Assembly (NCBI GenBank): GCA_022510585.1
Contig: JAFLTF010000016.1
Location: 1-35,952 of the forward strand
Length of the DNA: 35,952 nt
Origin: Lachnospiraceae bacterium
GTDB lineage: Bacteria; Bacillota; Clostridia; Lachnospirales; Lachnospiraceae
Direction of reading: 5' to 3'
The notes below the pieces were generated by a model that saw only the letters and a program-made list of their open reading frames with translations, searched no databases and was not told where the DNA came from. Shown here piece after piece: positions 13,844 through 22,735 of the stretch. The stretch's first letter is position 1, and each line of letters opens with the position of its first letter. The translations under genes and the position numbers were made by a program.

Positions 13844-14740
13844 TCAGACTCTAAGATGTTTTCTAACCGTAACAATACTTCCCAAAAAACCGATTCCTAC
13901 GCCGATCCCCAAAGAAACCGGAGTCAGCACATTAAATACTTCCTCCACGGTCAAAAACGCCAGCAGGCTCGCCAGTACAGAAAACCTTTCCAGAATATAT
14001 TCCATGACCGTATTATAAAGAATATAAATCAGCCCCAACGGAAGAGCCGCACCGATCAGACCTATCAGCATACCCTCTATGATAAAGGGGGAGCGGACAA
14101 AGAAATCCGTTGCTCCGATATATTTCATAATATTGATCTCTTCTTTTCTGACAGAAATACCGATCATTACCGTATTGCTGATCAGGAACACGGATACGGC
14201 AAGAAGGATCCCGATGATCCCTACGGAAACATAAGCAATCAATGCATTGACTCCCGTCAGAGTAGTTGCCATGATCGTTGAATAATTCAAATGATCGACT
14301 CCGGAAATGGATTCGATATATGTCACCAATGCGGACTGCATGGAAACATCGCTTAAATATACTTCATAGTGAGCGGAACTTTCCAGTGGATTCTCCGTAA
14401 ATCCATCCGCATATTCTTTTAAATAATCCTTTTTAAAACTTTCCCAAGCCTCATCTGCGGATACGAAATGAACCCTTGACACCTCGGTACGTTTGGCGAT
14501 CATGGTGCCGATCTCCTGTATTTTGGTATCCTCCAGTCCTTCTTCAAAGAAGACCGTCACCGCAACTCCCTCTTGCGCGGTCTTCACAATATGTTGAAAA
14601 TTAGAGACAATGGAATAAAACAGTCCAAACAGAAACAAACAGGCGCTGATTGTTGCAATCGAAGCAAGCGTAAACAATTTATTTCTGAAAATATTCCGAA
14701 ACCCCTGATGGAGCGTATAAAACAATGTACTAATCCTCAT
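13844..14740 (-). CDS. ftsX: Cell-division ABC transporter permease FtsX
   Basis: The membrane half of the FtsEX complex, which passes ATP-driven conformational change to an outside wall hydrolase. A first membrane helix (about 22-47) follows the short N-terminus with FRNIFRNKLFTLASI. An extracytoplasmic loop (about 50-165) has VAVTVFFEEGL and EVSRVHFVSADEAW, typical of FtsX. Three further helices complete the fold (around 170-190, 215-240 and 265-290). Length 298 is normal. GGGAGG lies 7 nt before the ATG, which overlaps the end of ftsE by 11 nt. Tight coupling to ftsE and the M23 gene downstream supports the assignment. Confidence 0.95.
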   Translation of the reverse strand: MRISTLFYTLHQGFRNIFRNKLFTLASIATISACLFLFGLFYSIVSNFQHIVKTAQEGVAVTVFFEEGLEDTKIQEIGTMIAKRTEVSRVHFVSADEAWESFKKDYLKEYADGFTENPLESSAHYEVYLSDVSMQSALVTYIESISGVDHLNYSTIMATTLTGVNALIAYVSVGIIGILLAVSVFLISNTVMIGISVRKEEINIMKYIGATDFFVRSPFIIEGMLIGLIGAALPLGLIYILYNTVMEYILERFSVLASLLAFLTVEEVFNVLTPVSLGIGVGIGFLGSIVTVRKHLRV

Positions 14741-15476
14741 CGATATACCCTCCCTTTTCTTCGTCGCTTACAATGACGCCCCTCTTTAGTGTAACCACCC
14801 TCTTCTGCATGGCGTTAACGATCTCCCGGTTATGAGTAACGACAAGAACTGTTGTCCCGTTTTCATTGATCTGCTCAAGCAGTTTCATGATCTCCCACGA
14901 ATTCTTGGGATCCAGATTACCGGTAGGCTCATCGGCCAGCAGGATGGACGGGTTATTGACTAAGGCCCTTGCCAATGCCACTCTCTGCTGTTCACCGCCG
15001 GAAAGCTGTCTGGGTTTTGCTTTATATTTTCCTGCAAGTCCGACAACGGCAAGAATGCTCGGTACATTCTTTCTGATCTCTTTGCTGGATTTCTGTATGA
15101 TCCTCTGCGCAAAAGCCACATTCTCATATACGTTCCGATCCTTCAACAGGCGAAAGTCCTGAAATACGATTCCGATATTTCGACGAAACTTCGGTATTTT
15201 ACGATGCCTTATCCTGGTCAGATCGTATCCCATGACATTGATGCTGCCGCTGGTGATCGTAAGCTCCCGCAGTAACAGCTTGATCAGCGTAGATTTTCCG
15301 GAACCGCTGTCTCCGACAATAAAGACAAATTCCCCTTTATTGATATGCAGATCGATCTCCTTCAATGCCGGCGCTCCCGTGGAATATGCCTTACTGACAT
15401 TGACTAAACTGATGATCTCTTTATTGTCTGCTGCGGATTTTTTCCTCTTCCTTACAGGTGCATCCATGATTCTCAC
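14730..15476 (-). CDS. ftsE: Cell-division ATP-binding protein FtsE
   Basis: The cytosolic ATPase of the FtsEX complex. Walker A is GDSGSGKS (55-62), the Q-loop lies in IGIVFQDFRLL, the signature is LSGGEQQR, Walker B is ILLADEP and the switch histidine is in VVTHNRE. The first 20 residues (basic, with KRKK) extend beyond the usual start. The GTG at 15476 is 4 nt from AAGGAG, while an in-frame ATG at 15467 is 13 nt away, so the exact start is uncertain. It is followed by ftsX with an overlap and preceded by a PucR-like regulator gene, from which it may be partly transcribed. Confidence 0.95.
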   Translation of the reverse strand: MRIMDAPVRKRKKSAADNKEIISLVNVSKAYSTGAPALKEIDLHINKGEFVFIVGDSGSGKSTLIKLLLRELTITSGSINVMGYDLTRIRHRKIPKFRRNIGIVFQDFRLLKDRNVYENVAFAQRIIQKSSKEIRKNVPSILAVVGLAGKYKAKPRQLSGGEQQRVALARALVNNPSILLADEPTGNLDPKNSWEIMKLLEQINENGTTVLVVTHNREIVNAMQKRVVTLKRGVIVSDEEKGGYIDED

Positions 15477-15518
15477 CTTGCTCCTTTCAAACCCTTGCTT
15501 ATTCTCAGCATGCGATGA

Positions 15519-16607
15519 TTAATATTCAAAACTTTCCATATACTTCATATATTTAACAACCATAAGTGCGATTTTAAACGTAATTGCGTCTTCAAATACT
15601 CTTAGATCCAGCCCTGTACTCTTCTGCAGTTTATCCAACCGGTATACCAAAGTATTTCTATGTATAAAAAGCTGTCTGGATGTCTCCGATACATTCAGGC
15701 TGTTTTCAAAAAATTTATTGATGGTTGCCAAGGTCTCTTCATCAAAATCATCAGGACTTTTACCGTCAAAAATTTCTTTGATAAACATTTTGCACAGCGG
15801 GATCGGCAGTTGGTAGATCAGACGTCCGATTCCCAATTCGCTGTAAGCCACGATGCTTCTTTCTCCAAAAAAGATCTTGCCCACATCCAATGCCATCTTC
15901 GCCTCTTTATAAGAACGGCTTACCTCTTTGATTTCGTTGACGGTTGTGCCGTAAGAGACTCTCACATGTTCCATATGTTCCTTTTTCAGAAAAGTTTCTA
16001 TACCCATTGCGGTTTTCTCAATTTCTCTGCTGCTTTCCCCTTCCGAAAGATCCTTTACAACGATTACATTGTGCTCATCTACCGCTGTAATAAAATCCTT
16101 GCTGTTAGCGCTAAAGTACGATCTCACCATCTCCAGCACATTACTTTCTTTCGCATTATCGGTCTCAACGATCAGCACCGCTCTTTTATTCTCTGTCTGA
16201 ATATGCAGTTTTTTCGCGCGGCTGTAGATATCAACAAGCAGCAGATTATCCAGCAAAAGATTTTTGATAAAATTATCCTTATCAAATCTTTCTTTGTATG
16301 CCACTAACAGATTCTGAATCTGGAAGGCGGACATTTTACCCACCATATAGACATCTTCCCCAATACCTGCAGCAATCAGGATATATTCCAACTGCTGTTC
16401 ATCGTATATCTTAAAAAACTGATATCCCTGGATCTCCTGAGAATCTGCAGGTGACTTGGCAAACTCTGCCGCAGACCTCCCGCATTCTTCCATCTCGTCT
16501 GCTGTAATGGCGACTGCCTTACCATCCGTATCCATAACACAAAGTTCTACACGCGTAATGGCTTTTAGGCCATCAATCGTGTTTTGCATGATCTGATTTG
16601 ATATCAT
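15519..16607 (-). CDS. PucR/CdaR-type HTH transcriptional regulator
   Basis: A cytosolic DNA-binding regulator. The C-terminus holds the PucR-type HTH (about 305-357): NVSETSRQLFIHRNTLVYRL, then DKLQKSTGLDLR and FEDAITFKIAL. The middle (about 120-260) resembles the GGDEF-like domain of CdaR proteins but has no GGDEF motif. The N-terminal 100 residues may sense a ligand, as in sugar-diacid regulators, but the signal is unknown. AGGGGTGG precedes the ATG. The gene lies 42 nt upstream of ftsE on the same strand, so it may regulate or simply be co-transcribed with the division genes. The family call is firm, the regulon is not. Confidence 0.85.
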   Translation of the reverse strand: MISNQIMQNTIDGLKAITRVELCVMDTDGKAVAITADEMEECGRSAAEFAKSPADSQEIQGYQFFKIYDEQQLEYILIAAGIGEDVYMVGKMSAFQIQNLLVAYKERFDKDNFIKNLLLDNLLLVDIYSRAKKLHIQTENKRAVLIVETDNAKESNVLEMVRSYFSANSKDFITAVDEHNVIVVKDLSEGESSREIEKTAMGIETFLKKEHMEHVRVSYGTTVNEIKEVSRSYKEAKMALDVGKIFFGERSIVAYSELGIGRLIYQLPIPLCKMFIKEIFDGKSPDDFDEETLATINKFFENSLNVSETSRQLFIHRNTLVYRLDKLQKSTGLDLRVFEDAITFKIALMVVKYMKYMESFEY

Positions 16608-16707
16608 TTTACATCCACCCCTTTTAAATGCTCAATAACCTTCTCATTATTGTTTAGCACATTTGTACAATAACCCGCACTATCTATTTCTGCAAAATAA
16701 AGCATCT

Positions 16708-16735
16708 ATTTTATTATTTTAATATATTTTAACAA
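16708..16735 (-). promoter_or_regulatory. Candidate promoter of the PucR-like gene
   Basis: On the minus strand, TTGTTA (16730-16735) and TAAAAT (16708-16713) are separated by 16 nt. The leader to the start codon would be about 95 nt. The region is very AT-rich, so chance matches are likely. Confidence 0.35.
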
Positions 16736-16822
16736 GAAAATCTACTGCAAAAGATGATTTTTTTGTGTATTTTTTAAATAAATTGTCAATTTCCCCCAAA
16801 AATCTATTTATACAAACTACAC

Positions 16823-16851
16823 AAAAAAGTAGAGGATCAAATACCTCTACT
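16823..16851 (-). terminator. Intrinsic terminator of the WecG/TagA-like gene
   Basis: On the minus strand an 8-bp perfect stem (AGTAGAGG / CCTCTACT, 8-nt loop) is followed by TTTTTTG. The TAG stop codon of the glycosyltransferase-like gene lies within the first arm, so termination is immediate. Confidence 0.85.
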
Positions 16852-17512
16852 CTTTATATTTACTGACCTGTCTGCTAAATAATACATTCAAAAGCTTATT
16901 TCCTATCTTCTTTATCGGTTTTTCCTTCTTCGGGATACAACTCAAGTGTTCCGGAAAACCGATCCAAATTCCGGTATTCAAATACTGTCTGCACTGTTCC
17001 AGCCATTCTCGCTGCAAAGAAAAGGACATTCTTGCCATGATGACATCCGGCGTGATCATGTTGATCTTATTGATGAGATCCTCCTGCGCCTGATAGGGAT
17101 CCGGAATCGCCATCGTTCCCGCTACCGTAATGTTATTCTGTATCTCGATCAGTTCCTGTTTCAGGATCTCGGCATTTTCCTCCGTATCCGAAAGTACCAG
17201 AATAGACTTATGGATCCTGGCCATCTTGCGCAGAAAAATTTTCAAAAACACATTCTCCTGCACTTCATGATATCTGCTTTTTACCGTAATCCCCGCAGCA
17301 TCTAAAATGTCGGTATCTCCCCATACAGTCAGCTCCGCAGCTTCAACCCATTCTTTTTCTTTCTCATCTTTCGCAGTTTCCAGAAGAACAGTGGGTGTCA
17401 GATATAAAATTGTATGAACCGCGCCTTCGCGAAGGAATTTTTCCGTTAATCCTACGGACTCCCTCACATAACGGTCTTGCAGTTTAATTCCTAATAAATT
17501 AATATTTTTCAT
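16847..17512 (-). CDS. Divergent WecG/TagA/CpsF-like glycosyltransferase
   Basis: Members of this family move N-acetylmannosamine or similar sugars onto lipid-linked acceptors for wall polymers. The match here is partial: TPTVLLETAKDEKEKEWVE resembles the early motif, AELTVWGDTDIL sits where the catalytic Asp region should be, and ITPDVIMARMSFSLQREWLE resembles the PD-ILVGLGxPKQE motif. In the last motif the usual glycine and PKQE residues are replaced. At 221 residues the length is near normal (about 240). Loss of consensus residues suggests a changed substrate or a non-catalytic role. It is a single gene with its own terminator, divergent from yjfB. Confidence 0.6.
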   Translation of the reverse strand: MKNINLLGIKLQDRYVRESVGLTEKFLREGAVHTILYLTPTVLLETAKDEKEKEWVEAAELTVWGDTDILDAAGITVKSRYHEVQENVFLKIFLRKMARIHKSILVLSDTEENAEILKQELIEIQNNITVAGTMAIPDPYQAQEDLINKINMITPDVIMARMSFSLQREWLEQCRQYLNTGIWIGFPEHLSCIPKKEKPIKKIGNKLLNVLFSRQVSKYKE

Positions 17513-17536
17513 ATGGTTTTCTCGCTACAAATATGT

Positions 17537-17542
17537 TAAAAT
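17537..17542 (+). promoter_or_regulatory. Extended -10 promoter of yjfB
   Basis: TAAAAT is preceded by TGT, giving an extended -10 (TGN-TAAAAT). The -35 at 17 nt (TGGTTT) is weak, which an extended -10 can compensate for. The start codon follows about 30 nt later. Confidence 0.45.
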
Positions 17543-17571
17543 AAAGTGAAAGGGAAAGGACGGTGGTAATT

Positions 17572-17763
17572 ATGACTATTGCAGGAATGCCTACAGCAGT
17601 ATCCGCTTCACAGGCAAGCACTGCTTTCAGCGTAGCAATGTTAAGTAAATCTTTGGATACCGCCTCATCTACCGGAGATCAGATCGTCAATATGATCGAC
17701 GCTGCCGCAATGGAACGCTCCGTCAATCCGGCTGTGGGCTCCAATTTTGATACTTACATTTGA
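17572..17763 (+). CDS. YjfB-family putative motility-associated small protein
   Basis: A 63-residue protein that starts MTIAGMPTAVSASQ and ends NPAVGSNFDTYI. The pattern of a small Ala/Ser-rich helix with a central DQIVNMIDAAAMERSVNP matches the YjfB family found in many flagellated Firmicutes. The family is annotated as possibly linked to motility, without a proven function. The ATG at 17572 is preferred. An in-frame GTG at 17563 lies too close to its AAAGGA site. A strong terminator follows, so it is a single-gene transcript. No flagellar genes are in the window. Confidence 0.8.
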   Translation: MTIAGMPTAVSASQASTAFSVAMLSKSLDTASSTGDQIVNMIDAAAMERSVNPAVGSNFDTYI

Positions 17764-17777
17764 TCACTGTAATACCC

Positions 17778-17813
17778 GAACGTCATCGGTTCTGCCGGTG
17801 GCGTTCCTTTTTT
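17778..17813 (+). terminator. Intrinsic terminator after yjfB
   Basis: A 12-bp imperfect stem (arms starting GAACG and ending CGTTC, with two G-T pairs) and a 5-nt loop is followed by CTTTTTT. It lies 15 nt past the yjfB stop codon and just before the convergent CPBP protease gene ends. Confidence 0.85.
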
Positions 17814-17831
17814 ACCGATCAATACTACACA

Positions 17832-18785
17832 TCAGGCCAGCCGGGTCATTACCACGTCCAGAATCATATATCCAAGGCTCAATATGATTGCAATAATCAG
17901 CGGAACGCTTACGAAACGTCCGCCTTTCATCTTACGTCCCTCCCATATGCTTCTTAATCTTTCTTTTCGATCTTCATTCCCTGCAAGCCATACAAGAACG
18001 CAGACCGCAAAGGATGTGGCCGCCACTGCCGCGATCAAATAAGGACCTATGACTGCAAGTAAGGTCTCTGTTGTCAGTCCTTCGCTTGCAGACGAAGCAC
18101 TGTAAGTATCCGGATAGATATAGCGGACCAAATACATCAGGCACACCTGCTCGGAATTAAAGATCATATGCGCAATCACCGAAGACCACAAACTGCCCGT
18201 TGCTTCCACCAGAAGCGCAAACATAATTCCGATGGCAATGGCATATGCAGCCTGATTAAAATTCATATGCATCAGCCCAAACAACAGGGCAGACCAGAAT
18301 ATTGACCATATTATCGGCCCGGAATTTTTATACCCTCTGTATATTATACCACGAAAAACAAATTCTTCACAGAACGGTCCGTAAATCCCTATCAGAAACA
18401 ACATCACGGGAAACGGCATTTTTAAAACATCATCGCTGATCGCCGACACCGCATTGTCAACAAACAGCATGGAAATAGCATTGATAGCAGTTGTCATAGG
18501 CATGATCAGAAACGTAAAAAGGATCACCATAAAAAACGAGGACAGCTTCATTTTACGAAATCCCAGCATTTCATTTAAGCCCACTGCTCCCGGTTTATTC
18601 CAGGATGTCAGCAGAAAAAGAAGCCCCGGTAAAAACAACATTAACTCGCTGAGAATGAAATTGGCGGCAATTCCGATGGATAACCCGGTTCCGAAAACAA
18701 CATAAGAAATGATCTGCAGCGCCAGCACGGACAGATCGACCATGATCAGACATAAAAACAGCCAATTTACTTTTTTATTATTCAT
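17832..18785 (-). CDS. CPBP-family intramembrane metalloprotease
   Basis: A multi-pass membrane protein of the CAAX protease/bacteriocin-processing (Abi) family. Conserved catalytic motifs are all present: E140, E141 and R145 in FCEEFVFRG, H173 in FGLMHMN, and H206 with N210 in the last motif (SVIAHMIFN). About seven or eight hydrophobic segments cover the protein. Substrates of most family members are unknown, with roles in self-immunity to bacteriocins and in protein maturation reported. The gene begins within the end of cvfB (8-nt overlap), so the two are translated together. Confidence 0.9.
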   Translation of the reverse strand: MNNKKVNWLFLCLIMVDLSVLALQIISYVVFGTGLSIGIAANFILSELMLFLPGLLFLLTSWNKPGAVGLNEMLGFRKMKLSSFFMVILFTFLIMPMTTAINAISMLFVDNAVSAISDDVLKMPFPVMLFLIGIYGPFCEEFVFRGIIYRGYKNSGPIIWSIFWSALLFGLMHMNFNQAAYAIAIGIMFALLVEATGSLWSSVIAHMIFNSEQVCLMYLVRYIYPDTYSASSASEGLTTETLLAVIGPYLIAAVAATSFAVCVLVWLAGNEDRKERLRSIWEGRKMKGGRFVSVPLIIAIILSLGYMILDVVMTRLA

Positions 18786-19644
18786 CTCTACCGTTTTCCC
18801 TTTCTATTACCGTTTCTTTGATGGTTATTTTTTTCTCTTTCAGAAGATGCCCCACGGCTCTTTTAAACTCGCTTTTACTCATGCCGGTTTCTTTTTTGAT
18901 CTTCTCCGGAGATGCCTTGTCGGTAAAAGGCAATATCCCACCAAAGCCGTCTATCATTTGTAGTATTTTTTCCGAGTCCTGCTCTATCTGTAAGTAGGCC
19001 TTTTCCCGAACACTCAGACTCAGTTTCCCATCCTCTTTTACATCGGTGACTCTTGCCGTAACAGTATTTCCGATTTGGATGTCTCCATACATCTCCTTCC
19101 GGGGAATCAGTCCGGAATATCTATCATCTACCGCCACAAATGCACCGAAATTGTCACTGATCTCATAAACGGTTCCGGTGACCCTGTCATCCTTTCGATA
19201 GGGACTGTCCTGTTGCAGATAATGATATATTTTCATTGTAGCACAGAGCCGGCTGCTCTTATCAACATAAAGGGACACAAGATACTCTTCCCCTTCCGCG
19301 ACCTTCTTCGTCTGTTCTTTGAAAGGAAGCAGCAAGTCTTTTTCCAGTCCCCAATCCAGAAATGCACCGATCTTACCGGTCTGCACTACACGCAGTTTCG
19401 CAGTGCCCCCTAAAGTAAGTTTGGGTTTATTGGTCGTAGCAATCAGACGGTCTTTCGAATCACGGTAAATAAACACTTCTACTTTATCGCCTGTTTCCGC
19501 ACCCTTTGGTACTTGTTTGGCAGGCAGCAGAACCTTGTCCGATTGCGAAGCATTCTCCCGATCCGCCAAATACACACCAAAATCTACTTTTTTTACAATT
19601 GTCAACGTTTGTATCTTTCCTAATTCTATCATCTTTTCTTCCAT
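18778..19644 (-). CDS. cvfB: CvfB-like S1-domain RNA-binding protein
   Basis: A cytosolic RNA-binding protein of the CvfB/YitL family, whose founding member affects virulence factor expression in Staphylococcus aureus. Tandem S1-like beta-barrels are visible (about 1-60, 63-135 and 145-215), with phrases such as GKIGAFLDWGLEKDLLLPF and DNFGAFVAVDDRYSGLIP. A winged-helix end follows (about 225-288, including FKRAVGHLLKEKKITI). Length 288 matches the family. It follows the acyl-ACP thioesterase gene by 20 nt and overlaps the CPBP gene. A Bacillota RNA-metabolism role is expected. The target RNA is unknown. Confidence 0.88.
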   Translation of the reverse strand: MEEKMIELGKIQTLTIVKKVDFGVYLADRENASQSDKVLLPAKQVPKGAETGDKVEVFIYRDSKDRLIATTNKPKLTLGGTAKLRVVQTGKIGAFLDWGLEKDLLLPFKEQTKKVAEGEEYLVSLYVDKSSRLCATMKIYHYLQQDSPYRKDDRVTGTVYEISDNFGAFVAVDDRYSGLIPRKEMYGDIQIGNTVTARVTDVKEDGKLSLSVREKAYLQIEQDSEKILQMIDGFGGILPFTDKASPEKIKKETGMSKSEFKRAVGHLLKEKKITIKETVIERENGRDE

Positions 19645-19664
19645 TCCGAAACAGAATACCGCTT

Positions 19665-20387
19665 CTACTTGCTGTGGCCTCCCATAAACTCAATGATGCT
19701 ATAGGGTCTGCCATCCTCTCCATTCAGAGAAATCGTATAAAGTGTCTGATCTTCACTGCTTGCCACAAGCGCACAAATGTTATCATCTAAAACCGCCGGT
19801 TTCTTATATTCTGCCCGCATCTGTCGAATCTGAAAATTCTTTGGGAGATATTCTGCCGCTATCCGTACATACTGTCCGTTATTCACATGCCCGTTTGTAT
19901 CCAAATGATGCATTTTGATTTGAATCTTTTCCTGCTCTATACCACCCTCTGGTATCACAATCTTCCTCGGCGCATAATCCATTGGCAGTTTTGGGGCCAG
20001 CGCATAACCTGTCAACATTTCTTCGGGCGGCTTTGCCGGTGTCATCTTATCCAAATCCATCAAACTCCAGATAGAATTGGCATAGGAAACTCTTTCTCCG
20101 GATTCCGTTTCCATCCAGAAGTTTCGATAACCGACAAACCCTTTAAATTCATAGGGAGCCGTGCTGATTATCACGTTTTCACACAGACCGGGATACCTCT
20201 CTACTACAATCTGCCAGGAAGACAATACCCACACCATATGTTTTTCTTTCAGATATTCTACTCCCAGACCGATATCTTCCGAATGAAATGTGGAACAGTC
20301 CTGATAGTAATCCAGTAAAGATTCCAAGGTAAGTCTGCCATCCAATCCGATTTCACTGTACCGTATCCTGCTTTGAAAACTATACAT
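19665..20387 (-). CDS. Acyl-ACP thioesterase
   Basis: The enzyme releases fatty acids from acyl carrier protein. Two hot-dog domains are visible. The N-terminal one has RIRYSEIGLDGRLTLESLL and WVLSSWQIVVERYP. The C-terminal one has MHHLDTNGHVNNGQYV with the Asn and His of the family's active-site region. Length 240 fits bacterial FatA/FatB-like proteins (PF01643). It is the first gene of the run with cvfB and the CPBP protease. No clear promoter is seen in the short gap after the tRNA terminator, so read-through from the tRNA may contribute. Confidence 0.92.
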   Translation of the reverse strand: MYSFQSRIRYSEIGLDGRLTLESLLDYYQDCSTFHSEDIGLGVEYLKEKHMVWVLSSWQIVVERYPGLCENVIISTAPYEFKGFVGYRNFWMETESGERVSYANSIWSLMDLDKMTPAKPPEEMLTGYALAPKLPMDYAPRKIVIPEGGIEQEKIQIKMHHLDTNGHVNNGQYVRIAAEYLPKNFQIRQMRAEYKKPAVLDDNICALVASSEDQTLYTISLNGEDGRPYSIIEFMGGHSK

Positions 20388-20413
20388 CTAAAAGCCTTCT
20401 TCCTCAATCAAGT

Positions 20414-20444
20414 AAAAGCCCCAGCGAATGAATTCACTGAGGCT
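20414..20444 (-). terminator. Intrinsic terminator after tRNA-Gln
   Basis: On the minus strand a GC-containing stem (AGCCTCAG ... CTGGGGCT with an inner GAAT/ATTC pairing) is followed by TTTT. It begins a few nucleotides after the tRNA 3' end and probably serves as its terminator, with some read-through possible into the thioesterase gene. Confidence 0.8.
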
Positions 20445-20448
20445 TCAG

Positions 20449-20520
20449 CTGGGCTACAAGGATTCGAACCTTGAAATGACGGAGTCAGAGTCCGTTGCCT
20501 TACCGTTTGGCGATAGCCCA
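20449..20520 (-). tRNA. tRNA-Gln(CTG)
   Basis: A complete cloverleaf is seen on the minus strand. The acceptor stem is TGGGCTA / TAGCCCA with G as discriminator base. The anticodon stem is ACGGA/TCCGT around loop CTCTGAC, giving anticodon CTG for CAG codons. The T-arm contains GGTTCGAATCC. CCA is not encoded. The anticodon and the discriminator G both fit glutamine. It has its own promoter and terminator. Confidence 0.95.
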
Positions 20521-20538
20521 TCGACGTTACATTTTGGT

Positions 20539-20567
20539 ATTATACAACATCTCCGTCGGTTTTGCAA
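20539..20567 (-). promoter_or_regulatory. Promoter of tRNA-Gln
   Basis: On the minus strand TTGCAA (20562-20567) and a perfect TATAAT (20539-20544) are separated by exactly 17 nt. The tRNA begins 18 nt after the -10. This is one of the strongest promoters in the window. Confidence 0.85.
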
Positions 20568-20606
20568 GCCCTAATTTAAAAATTCTCTTTTTCCTGAACC
20601 AAAGAA

Positions 20607-22718
20607 TCAAATTTCAAACATCAACTCACCATAGGTCGGAATCGGCCAAATATTTTTATCTACTATCATTTCCAGCTCATCTGCCGGTGTACGAAGTTTT
20701 TCCATGATCATTCTTACGGTATCTTTATAATAAAAAGCCTGTTCTTTGGCATCTCCTATTTTAGAAGCCTGTGCTTCTGCATCTTTCAGCTCTGTCAATG
20801 CCGACTGCATAGCCGCCAGTTTTTCGCAGACTGTACCAAGCAGTTCGGTTTGCATGGAAGCATCTGCGCCTGCCTCTTTCACTGCATTGATGGTATCCGC
20901 AAGCATCTTTGTATATTTCACAACGGCCGGAATGATTTGCTTTCCTGCCATATCAATCATGGTCAGGGCCTCAATATTGATTGTCTTTGCATAAGTTTCA
21001 TAAATGATCTCTTCGCGGGACTCCAGTTCCACCTTGGTAAAGATACCGAACCTCTCAAATAATTTTACCGCCTTCTCGGTCGTAATGGTTCCTGCAGCTT
21101 CGATCATGGACTTAATATTCGGAAGCCCTCTTCTTTTCGCTTCTTCTACCCAGGCATCGGAATAGCCGTCACCGTTGAAGATGATTCTCTGATGTTTGGT
21201 CATATATTCTTTGATTAAATCATGTATTGCGATTTCCAGATTATCTGCTTTCTCCAATCGATCCGCCGCCTCACAGAAAGCTTCCGCAACGATGGCATTC
21301 AATGTCGTATTGGGACTTGCAATGGAATCGGAAGAACCGACCATACGGAACTCAAATTTGTTTCCGGTAAAAGCAAAAGGTGAAGTTCTGTTTCTGTCCG
21401 TAGCGTCTTTCTGAAAATCCGGCAGTGTGGAAACACCCGTCAAAAGTTTGCCGCCCTCTTTTACGGAAGTTGCAACACCGGTTTCGATCAGCTGGTTTAC
21501 AACATCTTCCAGCTGCTCTCCTAAAAAGATGGAAATGATTGCCGGAGGCGCCTCATTTGCTCCTAATCTATGGTCATTTCCCACATCGGAAGCAGACTGG
21601 CGAAGCAGATCCGCATGGGTATCCACAGCTTTCATGATACAGGCAAGTACCAGCAGGAACTGTATATTTTCATTCGGCGTCTCACCCGGATCCAAAAGAT
21701 TCACGCCGTTGTCCGTTGTGATAGACCAGTTATTATGTTTGCCGGAACCGTTGACTCCCGCATAAGGTTTTTCATGGAGCAGACATCTCATACTATGTTT
21801 TACGGCAACTCTCTTCATGGTCTCCATCACGATCTGGTTATGGTCTACCGCAATATTGGCAGTCTCATAAATCGGCGCCAGCTCATGCTGTGCGGGCGCC
21901 ACTTCATTATGCTGTGTTTTCGCGGTAACACCCAGTTTCCAGAGTTCTTCGTTCAAGTCCTTCATATAAGCACCGACACGTTCCCTGATAACACCGAAGT
22001 AATGATCTTCCATCTCCTGACCTTTCGGTGCGGGAGCGCCGAACAAAGTACGTCCGGCAAACATCAGATCGGTTCTTTTCATATATAGGTCTTTATCCAC
22101 CAGAAAATATTCCTGCTCCGGTCCGACCGATGCTACAACTTTGGTTGCTTCTGTATTGCCGAACAATCGAACGATACGAAGCGCCTGCTGGCTCAATGCC
22201 TCCATGGATCGCAGAAGCGGTGTTTTCTTATCCAGCGCTTCACCTGTATAGGAACAGAAAGCGGTCGGAATACAAAGAATCGTTCCGCAAGTGGATTCTT
22301 TCAAAAAAGCCGGCGAAGTGATGTCCCATGCCGTATACCCTCTTGCCTCAAAGGTAGCCCGCAGACCGCCTGAAGGAAACGAGGAAGCATCCGGTTCGCC
22401 TTTGATCAGCTCTTTTCCGGAAAACTCTGTCAGCATCTTGCCTTCCTCATCAGGATGCGCAACAAAGGAATCATGTTTCTCGGCTGTAATACCGGTAAGC
22501 GGCTGGAACCAATGTGTAAAATGAGTTGCCCCATGCTCGACTGCCCAGTCTTTCATTTCCTTTGCGACAACATTTGCCGCATCCATGGAAAGCTCGCCGC
22601 CCTGGTCCATAACCTTTACAACTTCCTTATAAACATTTTTAGGCAAGCGCTCCTTCATCTTACTAAGGGTGAACAGATTCTGTCCGAAAATCTGCTCCAC
22701 ATTAAATACTTCACTCAT
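20607..22718 (-). CDS. glnN: Type III glutamine synthetase GlnN
   Basis: The enzyme makes glutamine from glutamate, ammonia and ATP and assembles as a dodecamer. Its length of 703 residues and the start ([14 protein letters not shown]) identify the GSIII class, not GSI. Seen motifs include [10 protein letters not shown] (metal-binding glutamates), [30 protein letters not shown] (the NGSGxHxNWS box with catalytic residues), and [11 protein letters not shown]. The C-terminal half carries the long helical region of the class. GGAGG precedes the ATG, and trhP ends 17 nt upstream, so glnN probably shares the long ireB-trhP transcript. I do not see a glutamine riboswitch or similar element before it. 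Confidence 0.96.
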   Translation of the reverse strand: MSEVFNVEQIFGQNLFTLSKMKERLPKNVYKEVVKVMDQGGELSMDAANVVAKEMKDWAVEHGATHFTHWFQPLTGITAEKHDSFVAHPDEEGKMLTEFSGKELIKGEPDASSFPSGGLRATFEARGYTAWDITSPAFLKESTCGTILCIPTAFCSYTGEALDKKTPLLRSMEALSQQALRIVRLFGNTEATKVVASVGPEQEYFLVDKDLYMKRTDLMFAGRTLFGAPAPKGQEMEDHYFGVIRERVGAYMKDLNEELWKLGVTAKTQHNEVAPAQHELAPIYETANIAVDHNQIVMETMKRVAVKHSMRCLLHEKPYAGVNGSGKHNNWSITTDNGVNLLDPGETPNENIQFLLVLACIMKAVDTHADLLRQSASDVGNDHRLGANEAPPAIISIFLGEQLEDVVNQLIETGVATSVKEGGKLLTGVSTLPDFQKDATDRNRTSPFAFTGNKFEFRMVGSSDSIASPNTTLNAIVAEAFCEAADRLEKADNLEIAIHDLIKEYMTKHQRIIFNGDGYSDAWVEEAKRRGLPNIKSMIEAAGTITTEKAVKLFERFGIFTKVELESREEIIYETYAKTINIEALTMIDMAGKQIIPAVVKYTKMLADTINAVKEAGADASMQTELLGTVCEKLAAMQSALTELKDAEAQASKIGDAKEQAFYYKDTVRMIMEKLRTPADELEMIVDKNIWPIPTYGELMFEI

Positions 22719-22735
22719 AACACATCCTCCATTTT

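Noticed and set aside
13358-14018. Two long plus-strand frames opposite the PcsB-like gene and ftsX
   Set aside because: They are shadows of the Asp/Glu-rich coiled coil and membrane segments. The real genes are clear family members on the other strand.
20388-20606. Integration site (att) at the 3' end of the tRNA-Gln gene
   Set aside because: No duplicate of the tRNA end and no integrase lie nearby. The tRNA is flanked by core genes.
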